Origin: Caprella mutica
Lineage: Eukaryota > Arthropoda > Malacostraca > Amphipoda > Caprellidae
Direction: 5' to 3'
Assembly: GCA_947561585.1 (NCBI GenBank)
Contig: CANNZV010000847.1
Span: 124,001 to 188,000, forward strand
Length of the DNA: 64,000 bases
This document shows positions 21,507 through 32,222 of the stretch, piece by piece. Position numbers and translations under genes: made by a program. The notes beneath the pieces are model-generated. The model had not been told where the DNA came from. It did not search any database and was given only the letters and a program-made list of their open reading frames with translations. Within the stretch, counting starts at the first letter, position 1, and the number at the start of each line of letters is the position of its first letter.

Positions 21507-23486
21507 ATGGATACCAACAATAATGAAATTGGTCTCTCCAATACCCCTAAAGAAAAGGAGCGTTTGGTGAAAAGAGCGAAAATAGTAGCTCTAAGGGAAG
21601 AAGGCTATTCAGTTCGTCAGATTAGTGACCAGATCGGCTGTAGTAAATCTACTGTTCAATTATGGTTGCAGCGGTAAGTAGTAATTTTTGTCTCGTTTCT
21701 ATATATATACAGGAAATCTTCATTTATCTATACATTATTAATAAAAGCCACTAGTTGTGAATTAACTACTTGAACGTATACCTAATTAGAAATGGCAGTA
21801 TTTATACATATTGTTCTTTTATTTTTAAATTTTTCAATCTTAGATTACAGTCCAAATACTGAAATACCTAATACTTTTCCACATTTTACGAAATAACAAT
21901 TAACAACATAAAAATACTTTTTAATGTAGCTATGAATAAGGTTCACTATGCGAAAATGATATGTAAGTTGTTTTTATCGCATATCCGAGCATTTGCGAAG
22001 CGACTAATAAAAATTATTCTACAGAGATGAAGAAGAAGGCAATCTAAACTCTAAAAAAAGAACTGGAAGACCAAGAATTACTACTCCAGAAGAGGATGCA
22101 AGTATACTCAATAGAGCTATTGCTAATCCCATGAATACTGCTGTGCAAATAGCCCGAGCTGAGGGTACGTGTTACCTATTTTGTAAATGTTAAAACCATA
22201 GGTTACCTAGCGAAGTTTTATACAACAAGAGTTTAAATTGTCAGTATACAAGAATAGGTAGCTTATTTTCTATTAATTGTAGCTATTTTTAAATTATTTT
22301 GAAGGATTGACAAACAGAGTTTCATTCCACACCGTGAGAAACCGTTTGAGAGAAGGTGGTCTGTATCATCATATCCCTGCCACAAGGGAAACTCTGAAAC
22401 AAGAGCATATTCAGGAAAGACTCCTGTTCTGCAGAGAGCATCGGTAAGTAAATTGATGCTTCTAAAATACATAATTTTGTTGTGACACATGATAAAGTTC
22501 CATACAAAATGTTGAAATTAGTTTGAATTAACTTATTTCAAGCTATATTAGAAGTGGGTAATCAAACTCTAGACATTTGCTTGACAATCTATATTCTTTT
22601 TCTAGCAATCACGGATACGAAGATTATTGGAAATATGTCATCTTCGTCGATGAGAAAACATTCAAGAGTGATTGTAATGGCAGGCTCCATTGTTGGCGTC
22701 CGAGAAATACGCGGTACCAAAAGAAGCACGTAAATGAAACTAATCACTCTGGCTATGTCTCTGTCAATATGTTCGGCTGGATCTGGTCAGGTGGACCTGG
22801 AGAATTGACTCGTATCACTTCCAGATTAAATGGTAATAATAATTTCGCAAGATTAGTGTATAGGTTTATTAACTGATGGTTAAAATCAGTGTATATTGAA
22901 TTATCCATTCATAAAATCTATCCATGTGAAACTGATAATATATTGTGAAATAGCCTAAATTTTCACATTATTGATGAATTTAAATAAAAAATAAGTGTTT
23001 GGTTTTGCAAGGAACTGAGGAGACGGGAATTCGGTTAACTGTGTGAATAATGTGGTAGTTATAATTGTTTTCCATTATATTTCAGCGGAAGAATATGTTG
23101 ACATTCTGCAGACTAATGTGTTGGAAGCAGTCAGAATAATTGCTCTACCCGCTACTGAACACCGAGAGATTTTGCTGGTTCAAGACAATTGCCGCGTTCA
23201 CACAGCAAATATTGTCAAGCAATGGTTCAGAGAAAACCCTGATATAAAACCTCTTCGGTGGCCAGCAAGAAGTCCTGACTTAAATCCGATTGAGAACGTC
23301 TGGGGTTGGATTGTCAACGAATGGGACCATGCCAACGAGAGGACACCTGGAGCACTGGAGGCACATGTGAATGAAATGTGGAATACAGTAAGGCACCAGC
23401 ATGAATTTTTCGAAAACCTTGCAAAGAGTATGCCTAGGCGAATCCAAGATTGTTTGGACGCAGAAGGGTCTTATAACAAATATTAG
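21507..23486 (+). CDS. Five-exon Tc1/mariner-type transposase (DD35E), 357 residues
   Basis: Exons predicted from splice signals: 21507-21673, 22025-22164, 22305-22443, 22606-22832, 23086-23486. The donors are gtaagt, gtacgt, gtaagt and gtaata, each matched by an acceptor ending in AG. Joined exons total 1074 nt, exactly 357 codons plus stop, with no internal stop. N-terminus: a helix-turn-helix around residues 34-56 (GYSVRQISDQIGCSKSTV), then a TGRPR linker (about 70-75) and a second helical DNA-binding part. Catalytic domain: Asp164 in IFVDEKTF, Asp258 in LLVQDNCRVH, Glu294 in SPDLNPIENVWG; 35 residues separate the last two by hand count. It should cut and paste the surrounding element by binding the TIRs. 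An aataaataaa signal follows at about 23570. Most Tc1/mariner transposases are intronless, so four introns are odd. The exon joins are predictions; an alternative is a recently domesticated gene, but identical TIRs argue for a mobile element. Confidence 0.82.
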
Positions 23487-24542
23487 AACGATTTTAATGC
23501 TTTGTTACTTATTTAATTTTGTTATATTTTTCATATCTGTATTATTGAATTATGATTGATGGTGTTTGTTAATAAATAAATATTAATTTGACGCCTTCAT
23601 CCTCTCCGTTTTTTTTTCGATTTAGTCTATTTGTTTGTGGGTTGTATGGACTCTCAATTTTGTTGCTTGATCCCATTTTCTAATCCAAATTCATTTAGGT
23701 TACATAACAGAGCTTAACGTATGTTAAGATCCTTTAGTGTGAGAGATAGTATGGTGTGACGTGATGTGATGTTTTGTTCATCGAGCCACTTTCCTGTCTG
23801 AGTCCTTTGTATATATTTTCCGATGGCAGCTATATGGCTTTTAGTTTCATAGCAGACTTTGAACCTCCACTAAATTAATTATTTATTATATTTATTTATT
23901 TGAGAATTCATTTTTCTTTTTCCCTCTCCTCTCTCCCAATTTTTATATTTTGTGTATTGGCGTTTTATGACTCCCCTTATTTCCTTTTGTGTTTACCCTT
24001 TGGTTGGTAGTTGTCAATTAATGTTGTTTGACCTGTGTTTCAGTTTGTTAAAATTTGTTAAATACCTTGTTTACTTCAATCAGTTTAATACTTGTTAACT
24101 TTGTTGCATTTATATTAATTAAAATTTTTAACCCATTTCGATTTTCTTCTTCTAAACACTAAATAATTTAGTTTTATTTTCTGTTACTAAGTAGTCCTTT
24201 AAACCTATTCGATCTGAATAATAAATTATTAAATTAATCTTAAAACTAACTATATTATGTTTTCTTTAATCCTTACTCTAAAAGGTTTTTATTAAAGCCT
24301 AAAATAAAATGATTAGTGATATAGGTATGTTAACCTAAGAGATTAATTAGCTGAATTTATTTATCATAGCTAGTCTGTTTCAAATTACTAAGCACAACGG
24401 AAAAGAGAACTACAAAGTTAAGAAACAAAACAGCCTACACTGAGGAGTTAGCGGTGACCGGAAGATTCCACCAGCCAGATTCCACCTCGACAGATGTTAA
24501 TCACCATAGTTATATAATAATTGTAGTATTGAAAATATTGAT
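23487..24542. other. 3' spacer of the Tc1/mariner element with a partial R1 copy
   Basis: Contains the polyadenylation signal region (about 23570-23585) and a partial inverted R1 fragment at 23755-23872 (landmarks gagccactttcctgtctga and cttttagtttcatagcagac). The remaining AT-rich DNA shows no frame. Confidence 0.55.
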
Positions 24543-24815
24543 ATTAATTAATTAACGTCTGCTTCGGAATCAAAAGCCAAAGCTCCGACGTCAAAAGTAA
24601 AATAAATACAAGGGACTTAGAAGTGGGCAGTCAGACAGGAAAGTGGCTCCATGAACAGAGTCACCTATAACCAATCTGTGGCAATGATCATAGATGCAGA
24701 AAAGCTACTCGGTGAATACAGTCACTTACCAAGGAATGTGACGAAAAGAGACACAAGCACCGGCAACTGAACTCATGGATGGAAGAGGAAAATGAAGAGG
24801 TGATAGTAAATATTG
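24543..24815 (+). repeat. R1 copy between transposase and right TIR
   Basis: Begins taacgtctgcttcggaatc and proceeds through cagtcagacaggaaagtggc and ggaatgtgacgaaaagaga to gaggaaaatgaagaggtga, where it breaks off. It is inverted relative to 20722-21207. The following 24816-25021 is unassigned AT-rich spacer. Confidence 0.75.
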
Positions 24816-25021
24816 ATAGTAATTCAAAAATGAAACGCAGGTAAGTATTTAACAAACATTCAATTAATTTTAGACATGGAAAACGAATTATTGTGCATTT
24901 GTCGTATATATTGATAAAAGTAATTACAATTTGTATATTAATAGATTAATTTTTGAACACAATACGTTAAACATTAGCTAGTCCGCTTAATCATTCAAGT
25001 TATAATCATGAAAATAGATAT

Positions 25022-25172
25022 GTCACAATAGAATTAGCAAATTAATCCATGAACTAGAAATCATTTCAGAATTCATAACGTCTATAAAACGTACACAATC
25101 TAACACGTTCACAGTTATAATCGTTGCCAGATATCGCTACATGGGTGTACCAGTTATTTTCTAATGTGATAA
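25022..25172 (-). repeat. Right 151-bp terminal inverted repeat of the Tc1/mariner element
   Basis: Starts gtcacaatag and ends TAATGTGATAA, followed by TA. It is identical in reverse complement to 20560-20710. Confidence 0.9.
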
Positions 25173-25174
25173 TA

Positions 25175-26160
25175 CAATGAAAAAAGATGCTGGTAATTCA
25201 TTACAATCATACCTCAAGATGCGGTGAATGTGGTAAATAAACCAAGTGTCCATGATATAGTAACTTTTCCAAGATTAGACAGCTTCTGTACATAGCCTGA
25301 ATAGGTTCTTCCTCCAGTAGATTACTGGAATATAGCCAAATCAAATTTCTGTAAGAGTAATTTAAAATATTAGATCCCTATATACCTAACATAAATATAT
25401 ATATTACTGTAATATCCACTTGCTAATACTGGATGCACTTTTCCACATAGAAAATCGTTTACTCAATAAAAATCAAATTATTATCTTATGAGTCTATGGG
25501 ATCTAAGAAAGCCGCCCGATAATAGTTAGCAGTTATTAGCTATATTCTTATTTGGTATAATATATTTCATATTAACAGTAAGTCTATGTACCCTATTTGT
25601 TACAATATACAATAACATGAGAGTACTTACATCATCAGGCTGCAGAAACTGGTAAAGTGTTCGTTTATTCAACCCATTATTCTCTGAAAAACAATTGAAT
25701 ATAGAAGAAAATTAAAGGATGCTCGCACAGAAAATGTAAAAAATGACCCAAATTCTGTAGACTGGATATATCACATTATATTAAATAACAAGTTATAATT
25801 AATTTTTTATTGATGATGACTGAAAAATAGTTTACGATACATACTGAAATAGTATACTATACAATTAGACGTAGAAATCTTAGAATTGTCGAGTAGCTCA
25901 AATTCACCTGCCGCAACAAAACGAGGATATAGTTGTTCAGCTTATTATACTGTACAGAAATATGCGATAAAAAAGTTGCTTCGCCGGTGTTACATTTGGC
26001 GACATGATGGTAGTGCTGCATGTACCACCAGTGGCACATGCAGAATGAAGTTTTTATGTATGGATTATATAGAATGAAGTTATGTACTACTGTACATTTC
26101 ATTATTATCAAAATGGAATAAGATCAACTTATTACAAAATGTTTATACGAGCAATGTATG
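25175..26160. other. Non-coding stretch with one small CAGTCTG-type element
   Basis: At about 25639-25769 a fragment starting tcaggctgcagaaactggtaaag and ending attctgtagactgg belongs to the short family described at 54140. The flanks ttacatca and atatatca match at 6 of 8 positions. A relatively GC-rich patch at 25910-26050 has short overlapping frames on both strands but no recognisable product. Confidence 0.45.
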
Positions 26161-26537
26161 CAGGGCTGTGGAGTCAGAGTTGTGGAGTCCAAGTTGAAGC
26201 TTTTTTGGTGGAGTCGGAGTCAGGAGTCGAAAATTTGTACAGACTCTCGACTCCAAGCTATAAGTCACAAAAATTAAGGTCTATTTTAGTTGTTGTTCAT
26301 GATGTTAAATATCTCATAAGAACTAGTAATTGCTAATAGATATGAATTAAATAAATATTTAAAGTCTAAACGTTCAAATGACTCAATATTGCTTATTAAA
26401 ATACTGTAAAACTGTTTGTTGGAATCGTGGAAATTATTTATAGAGGAGTCGTCGGAGTTGGAGTCGATAAATTCAAAATAAAGGAGTCCGAGTTGGAGTC
26501 AGAGTCGAACATTTTATGCACCAACTCCGCAGCCCTG
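26161..26537. mobile_element. hAT-like MITE with GGAGTC-rich ends, 377 bp
   Basis: The left end CAGGGCTGTGGAGTCAGAG and right end ctccGCAGCCCTG are inverted. Both sides carry runs of ggagtcggagtc-type words (inverted on the other side). CAGGG termini are common in hAT elements. The 8-bp flanks (aatgtatg, ttagtaat) do not agree, so the insertion is old or the limits are off by a few bases. No transposase. Confidence 0.55.
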
Positions 26538-28274
26538 TTAGTAATTACAAGCTCTGTACTTCGATACACTAATTAGTATTAACAAGATCTGTAGCTACTT
26601 AGATACACTAGTTAGTATCAACCAGATAGGTATTTAGATACTCTAGTTAGTAAAGTCAAAATAACTCACAAACACAATTTGGAGAGTCTTAGACAAGGAG
26701 ATGAGGCATGTTGGTAGGAAGGCCTGTATCTAGCGAGGTGACAGCAGACTTAGGTCCTGTAAATATTAATTATATCAGTTGATTTGAAATATGGAGAAAG
26801 AATAAATATAAATTAAACATTACAAATTAAGAAATTATGAAAATATTCTTCTTTCAAATAAAGTCAGTAAAATATACTGAAGACAATTTGTCTCCAAAGA
26901 ATATCTTTATATCAACTCTGTCTCCAATAATTAGCTACTGTAAACATAGGAATTAATTAGGAAATAGTCAGCAAGATCTTTCAATGATATATTATCCCTA
27001 AAGTAATGTCTCCAAAAATCTATGGCAAGTGGCGACATGGATAATTTGGCTGATCCAATAATTTAGATCAGCCAATAATTTTGAGGGAAAATATATCTTT
27101 GTAAGATCTTGGGAGACACTTTCCTAATTAATTCCTATGTTTACATGTATTTATTGGAGACACTTTCTTTCTTGTTATTTTAGAAACAGATTTGAAAATA
27201 TTTGGAGATGAATTGACTGGGTGGGATAATGGGATTTTGTGCACCATGTTCCCCTAATGCAAATGTGGCACAGTGGCAGGAAAGTCGTCAGCTTAATGAG
27301 AGAATGGATCGAGGTCGCCCTATTTAAATTTTAGGATACTTTAAAGAAGAAATTTGACTTTCTAAGTTTCTATTCAATATTTTACACTTGAAAGCAGGTT
27401 TGCAAAGCGTGTCCATATTGTCGAAGATCTTTGGAGACATATTTTAAGGAAAATACATCTTTGTAAGATCTAGGAAACGCTTTTCTAATTAATTCCTATG
27501 TTTACATGTATTTAATGGAGACATTTTACAGAATTCTGGTCATTTTGGTGACAGATTTGAAAATCTTTGGAGACAAATTGTCCTCAAAATAAAATCTTGT
27601 AGACAGATTTGCCACACTTTGCAGACTGGTTTGAGAGCAACCTTATGATCTATGTCTGATAGACTGATGCATGCCTATCTCTTTAAACTTTATTAGGAAT
27701 TTTTTACTTGTTATTCACAGTTTTTCAACTTGTTTTTACCCCTCAAAAGTTGTCAATATATTGGAGACTTTGTCCATACTTAGAAACATGTGTAATGATG
27801 GGTTTTATGAGTGATTTACTTGTAGGTTTTTTTTACTTTACAGGTTTTTCAAATTATCTCACCCCACTATATTGGTGACTTTTTCCATACTTTGGAACAT
27901 GGTACATGTGAACATCAGATTATTAGAACATAGAAATTAATTGGGAAATACAATGAATAAGTCAATGAAAACTGCCTTGAACACTACAAGATCTTGCAAT
28001 GTTATATTTTCCTATAAAGTTCCATGTTTTCTGGGCATATATTTACCTAAAGAAAAAAGTATGGTAAATTTGTGCTTTAGGTCACCACCAATTTTAGATA
28101 TTTTGACACTTTTCATAGGTAAAAGGAACCATTTGAAGATGCTATTCATGAATAGCTACCATTTTTTGTGGAAACTATGCGTTTTCGAGATAGAGTGCAA
28201 TTAAGTTTTCGATAGCGATAGGTTAGATTAAGTTTAGGGGTCTGGAAAGGTACATTAACATTACAAATATGTAT
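26538..28274. repeat. Mosaic of old MITE fragments
   Basis: At 26560-26655 a 45-50 bp unit (gatacactagttagtat..) recurs three times. From 26870 to 27640 words such as ggagacactttcctaattaattcctatgtttacatgta recur in both orientations, and the block ends with tttgcagactgg at 27634, the terminus of the CCAGTCTGCA family. Individual elements could not be delimited. No gene is seen in 27640-28274. Confidence 0.45.
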
Positions 28275-29850
28275 AATGGGGAAGTGCCTCCCAACAAACC
28301 TCCCCCCCCCCCCCATCAGCTCATTTAACAATCATGATGTGTGCAGTACAAATAGTGGATGCAGTGCAGTGAACAATTTCATGGCAAGATGTTCCAAGTT
28401 AAAATATTCCAGAGAATCTTTTGTATCAGCTCTGGTCTCTCAAAAATAAAATCATAATCAAATTACTATTTATTTATAAAAGTCTGATCAAGTCTGATGT
28501 TATAATCATGCATCAAAACGAAAATATTTACAAATAATAATACAGTTTTTTTAAATTTATACTAGCTACTTGTCTTCTAAGTGAACTTCCATACATAATT
28601 TAAAACCAAATTCTAATTAAAATATTTAAAAGTTTACCAGGGACAACCTGCCGGGCATTCTCTCCAGTACCCACCCCAATCCCCACTGATATAAACTAAG
28701 CAGAGATTTGGAGTGGGACCTACTGGGAGGGCTTAAGGGACAAACACAATGCGGGAAGATGCCGGCACCAAGATTTCATGCCGCATTGGCATGCGGCCGG
28801 TATGGCACCAAGATTTCATGTTACAAAAATCTAAAAGACGGAAAGCCATGTGTTTTCTACAAACTTGATGTTATTCCTATCCAAGATAATACAGCAAGTC
28901 CAAACTCGACATTTTAATGGCGAGTTTTTGACAGTTTTGAGCCCTTCAATTGCAAATGGTGAGAATTATCTAATTTTCTTCTATGATACAATGTTATTTT
29001 GGAGAGAATCTATGATAAATTGATCATTTTGGAGAGAAATATGGAAATTTTTGGAGAGCTGGAAAGACAAATGGAGAGTTTATTTATTAGTGATACTATA
29101 TTACTTGCAGGTGGGCTAGAAATAGCTGTCATCAACTAGCCAAAAAATGGCGAGAAAGAACATGCTTTATTACCTGACAACTCGAGCCTTTTCTTTGGCT
29201 AATTATATATCAAATTAAAGTCATCAATGCCTTTCTTGCCGTTCTATTGGCTATGTAATGTCCGCTATTTAGAGTCCTTCAATTGGCTCCCTGCCTACTC
29301 AGTATCAATGATATATAAAAATATACTTAGGGACAGAAGAAAAAACATACTAAACAGAAATAATCACAATTTACAGCCTTAAACTAGGTTCTTGCTAGTT
29401 AGATCAGACAATTTGGATATAAAGTAATGGTAAAAAAATATATTGAGGTTTATTACCCAACTTATAAGGCACCGTAATTCTGTATTTTAAACTTCCAGTT
29501 TCAGATGACAGTCTCTCAGATCAATTTTGGTCAAAGGTAGCCCTAAATTATAATGTAGTTTGTTGTGTCCAATAGTGTGTTGACTGTTGAACTGCACATT
29601 TCATGATTGATTAATGACCTGCGGCACATCCCCCATTACTGTATTTACACATAGATCAGTATCAAAGAAATAATATAAATGTAAAATATCACGGATAGAA
29701 TCTGGAAACAGATTCGATGAACAAAAATTAAATTTGGTGGCCAGGTAATAAAACATGACCAAACTCATCATTTTAATGGTGAGTCTGTGACAATTATTTT
29801 GAGTTCTTCTTTTGCAAATGGTGAAAATTATCTAATTTACTCCTATGCTA
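28275..29850. other. Dispersed C-rich repeat copies and unassigned DNA
   Basis: 28275-28350 repeats the C-rich block of 229-310, with a run of about 14 C. The same unit is inverted at 29548-29640. 28620-28920 is less AT-rich and has a direct duplication of the segment ggcaccaagatttcatg (28769 and 28803). Its 69-codon frame resembles nothing I know. At 28970-29130 a fragment (gttattttggagagaatctatgat..) recurs at 53560-53640, inverted, and 57215-57270. Confidence 0.45.
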
Positions 29851-30035
29851 CCAGTTTGCAGAAACTGGTGAAGTGTTTGTAATCATAGAGATCTCTTATT
29901 CTGTTCATAGCAAAATTAATGTAAATATAGAGATTAATTCAGAATTGTTTGTAGCAAAATTAATGTAAATAAAGGAATTAATTCAAAATTGTTCAGAGAG
30001 AATATCCCAAATATCTCCCATATTCTGCAGACTGG
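29851..30035. mobile_element. CCAGTCTGCAG-family MITE with exact 8-bp duplication
   Basis: Begins CCAGTTTGCAGAAACTGG and ends ATTCTGCAGACTGG. It is flanked on both sides by CTATGCTA (29843-29850 and 30036-30043). The 8-bp duplication points to the hAT superfamily. There is no coding content. Confidence 0.75.
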
Positions 30036-31090
30036 CTATGCTACAAATACAATATTATTTGGAGAGAATTTATGATAATTTGATCATTTTGGAGAAAATT
30101 GGTGATTTTGGAGAGAGCTGGTCTGTATTAGGTGCACAAAATTCCACTGACTTTTTGAAAAAGCTGATAAAAAATTCACCATCAATTTTCAGTAATTTGG
30201 CTGATCCACCAACATTTCACCCATTTTTCCACCGAAAATTAATGGTAACATAGGAATAAATAGCTAAAAATCCACTGACTTTGCCAAAATATTATTTTCC
30301 TCTAAATACAGACTGGTGGAGAGGCAAATGGCGAGTTTATGAGATTATTTCTCGAACAAAAATTAATGTTAACATAGGAATAAATAGCTAAAAATCCACC
30401 AACTTTTGCTTTTACTATGCTAGAATATTATTTTCAAAGAGGGGAAAATTCCACCGACACGTTGGTGGAATTTACCACGAAATACAGACTGGTTTATAAG
30501 CCATACTCCAGTTTGTATTTGGTGCACTGAACTCGTTACTCCTCTGACTTTTTTAAAAATCTGATAAATAGCTGCCAACATTTTTCCAGTTTCTCCTCCA
30601 AAAATTAATGGTAATATAGGAATTGATAGCTAAATATCCTCAGACATTACAGGAATTTTTTTAATTGGAAAATCGAAATATCTCTAAACTCTTGACATAT
30701 CATTGAAATAATTTTTTTCCCTATAATTTACCAAAATATGAATGATGTTTTGTATTGTTAACCATGTACAGTGATCAGTTATGAACTAATAAGTATCTAT
30801 ATGCACTTTTATTAAATAATTCCATATAAAAACCAAATAAACCATAAACATTGTTTTTTGTTTTTTCCAAAAAAACCTTTGGTTTTTAATAACCCTGGAT
30901 ACCAATTAAAATTATATTTGAAAAATAATAATTACCAACTACGGCAACTAGCCTATTAGGTATAGGTATACCTAGACTTTTCTTACGCGATCGAAAATGT
31001 GAAACCGTCTGATGATTCGGAACTTACCCTAACTCACTCATAATACATCTGATATCCCTAGGTACCAAACTGTAGACTGTAGATAGTAGA
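30036..31090. repeat. Further CAGTCTG-type MITE pieces and unassigned DNA
   Basis: A copy of the subfamily seen at 56575-56748 spans about 30118-30316, from tggtctgtatt to aaatacagactgg, with flanks ggagagag/ggagaggc (near match). Another partial copy ends at 30494. A 71-codon frame across 30038-30253 is part of these elements. The stretch 30660-31090 shows nothing I can name. Confidence 0.5.
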
Positions 31091-31122
31091 TACGTATCTA
31101 AAAGCTGAGCGGCGCACCACAG

Positions 31123-31371
31123 CCAGTCTGCAGAATATGGAACATTTTTCCAAGACTCTCTGCGGGAGTTTTTGATTGAATTTTAGAAATTTGAGAGATC
31201 TTGAATTAATTCCTATGTTACCATTAATTTAGCTGTGGGAGATTTTGAATTAATTCCTATGTTACCATTAATTTAGCTGCGGGAGATTCTGAATCTGCTA
31301 CTGTGAGTCATAGAGTAACTGTCTCTCTAATTAAAATCTCTGCGGGAGAAGAGACACATTCTGCAGACTGG
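31123..31371. mobile_element. CCAGTCTGCAG-family MITE, 249 bp, duplication CACCACAG
   Basis: Termini CCAGTCTGCAGAATATG and CATTCTGCAGACTGG. CACCACAG is present at 31115-31122 and 31372-31379. Inside, ctctgcgggag and tgaattaattcctatgttacc blocks are repeated. A close relative is at 54389-54648. Confidence 0.85.
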
Positions 31372-31398
31372 CACCACAGTATGGCCGCCATGATATAG

Positions 31399-31451
31399 TA
31401 CCTAGAATACAGTGGTGCGCCATACTATGGCGCACCACTGTATTCTAGGTA
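31399..31451. repeat. Perfect 53-bp palindrome
   Basis: Arms of 26 bp, TACCTAGAATACAGTGGTGC continuing to GCCATA, read as exact reverse complement on the other side of a single C at 31425. With a one-base centre it would extrude as a tight cruciform. It lies inside the composite element and shares the word acagtggtgcgcc with that element's right part. Confidence 0.85.
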
Positions 31452-31699
31452 TTTTGAATACAGATTAATGATAAATGGAGTGAATTTGATAATTGTTTTA
31501 TCAGATTTATGACTGACGGTACCTGAATCCAATGAATTTATACTACACAGTTTAATTATTTGATTGAGATGTTTAATTTGGTATAGAAAAAAGAATTTAT
31601 CATAGAAAACTGTAATTGAATTTTTTTGGGGTAACTATTGTAAACTTTCAATCTGAGGTGTAAATAAAAACTTATTAGTTAGCCGTTAGGTACCTAGAT

Positions 31700-32174
31700 G
31701 TATCAGAGGGTGTATCAGACTTACTGATTTAAGAAATTTTCATCCTGAAGAAAAAGAATGTACCTACACCATTTGTTTTGATTGTCAACTAGGTATTAGG
31801 TTTAATAAATCCATTTAATATTCGTGTAAAGGTATAAAATTGAATAAACTTATAATAGAAACGTTTATATACTTTAGAAAACAATTACCTAATACCTAAA
31901 ATAATTTAAATAAAGGCTTAAAACGCATGGTTTGTTTATAAAATTCAAATTTGTAAACAAAACAAAGAGTGTACAATCTTCTTCTTGAGCATCAGATTAG
32001 AGATTCGCTCAATTGTTGCTCACAGAGTATTAAAAAACTTTTAAAACAAATTATAAAATATAAACTGAACCGAATTGTATGCGCTTTGAAGAATAATGAT
32101 CGTAGACCTTAGTTCTATAATATTTTGTTATAAACTCATTTTTTTCCCGGAGCCTGGAGAGGACCTTTAATAGA
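31700..32174 (-). repeat. R2 element copy, truncated at one end
   Basis: Matches 36476-36930 in reverse orientation (landmarks agaatgtac.accat, aaatccatttaatattcgtgtaaagg, tcaattgttgctcacagagta). It ends at cctggagaggacct (32169) followed by TTAA. The opposite terminus is missing. Confidence 0.65.
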
Positions 32175-32222
32175 AAGTACAGTGGTGCGCCGTATTGTAG
32201 TGCGCCGCTCAGCTTTTAGATA

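Larger units (their letters stand above)
20560..25172 (+). mobile_element. Apparently complete Tc1/mariner-superfamily transposon, 4613 bp
   Basis: Terminal inverted repeats of 151 bp (20560-20710 and 25022-25172) are identical by base-by-base reading. The element is flanked by TA on both sides (20558-20559, 25173-25174), the target duplication of this superfamily. It contains a transposase with a complete catalytic triad (21507-23486), and inverted R1 copies between transposase and ends. Identical long ends plus an unbroken coding sequence imply recent activity, possibly still autonomous. The element is large compared with classical 1.3-1.7 kb Tc1/mariner elements because of introns, the R1 arms and spacer DNA. 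Confidence 0.85.
31092..32222. mobile_element. Composite DNA element with TATCTAAAAGCTGAGCGGCGCAC ends
   Basis: The left end tatctaaaagctgagcggcgcac (31094) reappears inverted as gtgcgccgctcagcttttagata ending near 32222. Between them lie a CCAGTCTGCAG MITE (31123-31371), a perfect 53-bp palindrome (31399-31451) and an end-truncated R2 copy (about 31700-32170). The inner acagtggtgcgcc words near 31408 and 32180 belong to the same inverted set. No transposase. The target duplication was not resolved. Confidence 0.5.

Noticed and set aside
22263..22507. Minus-strand frames of 61 and 75 codons
   Set aside because: Antisense to exon 3 of the Tc1/mariner transposase.
26161..26537. SINE interpretation of the GGAGTC-rich repeat
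   Set aside because: Ends are inverted to each other and there is no A/T tail or tRNA-like head, so a DNA-transposon MITE fits better.
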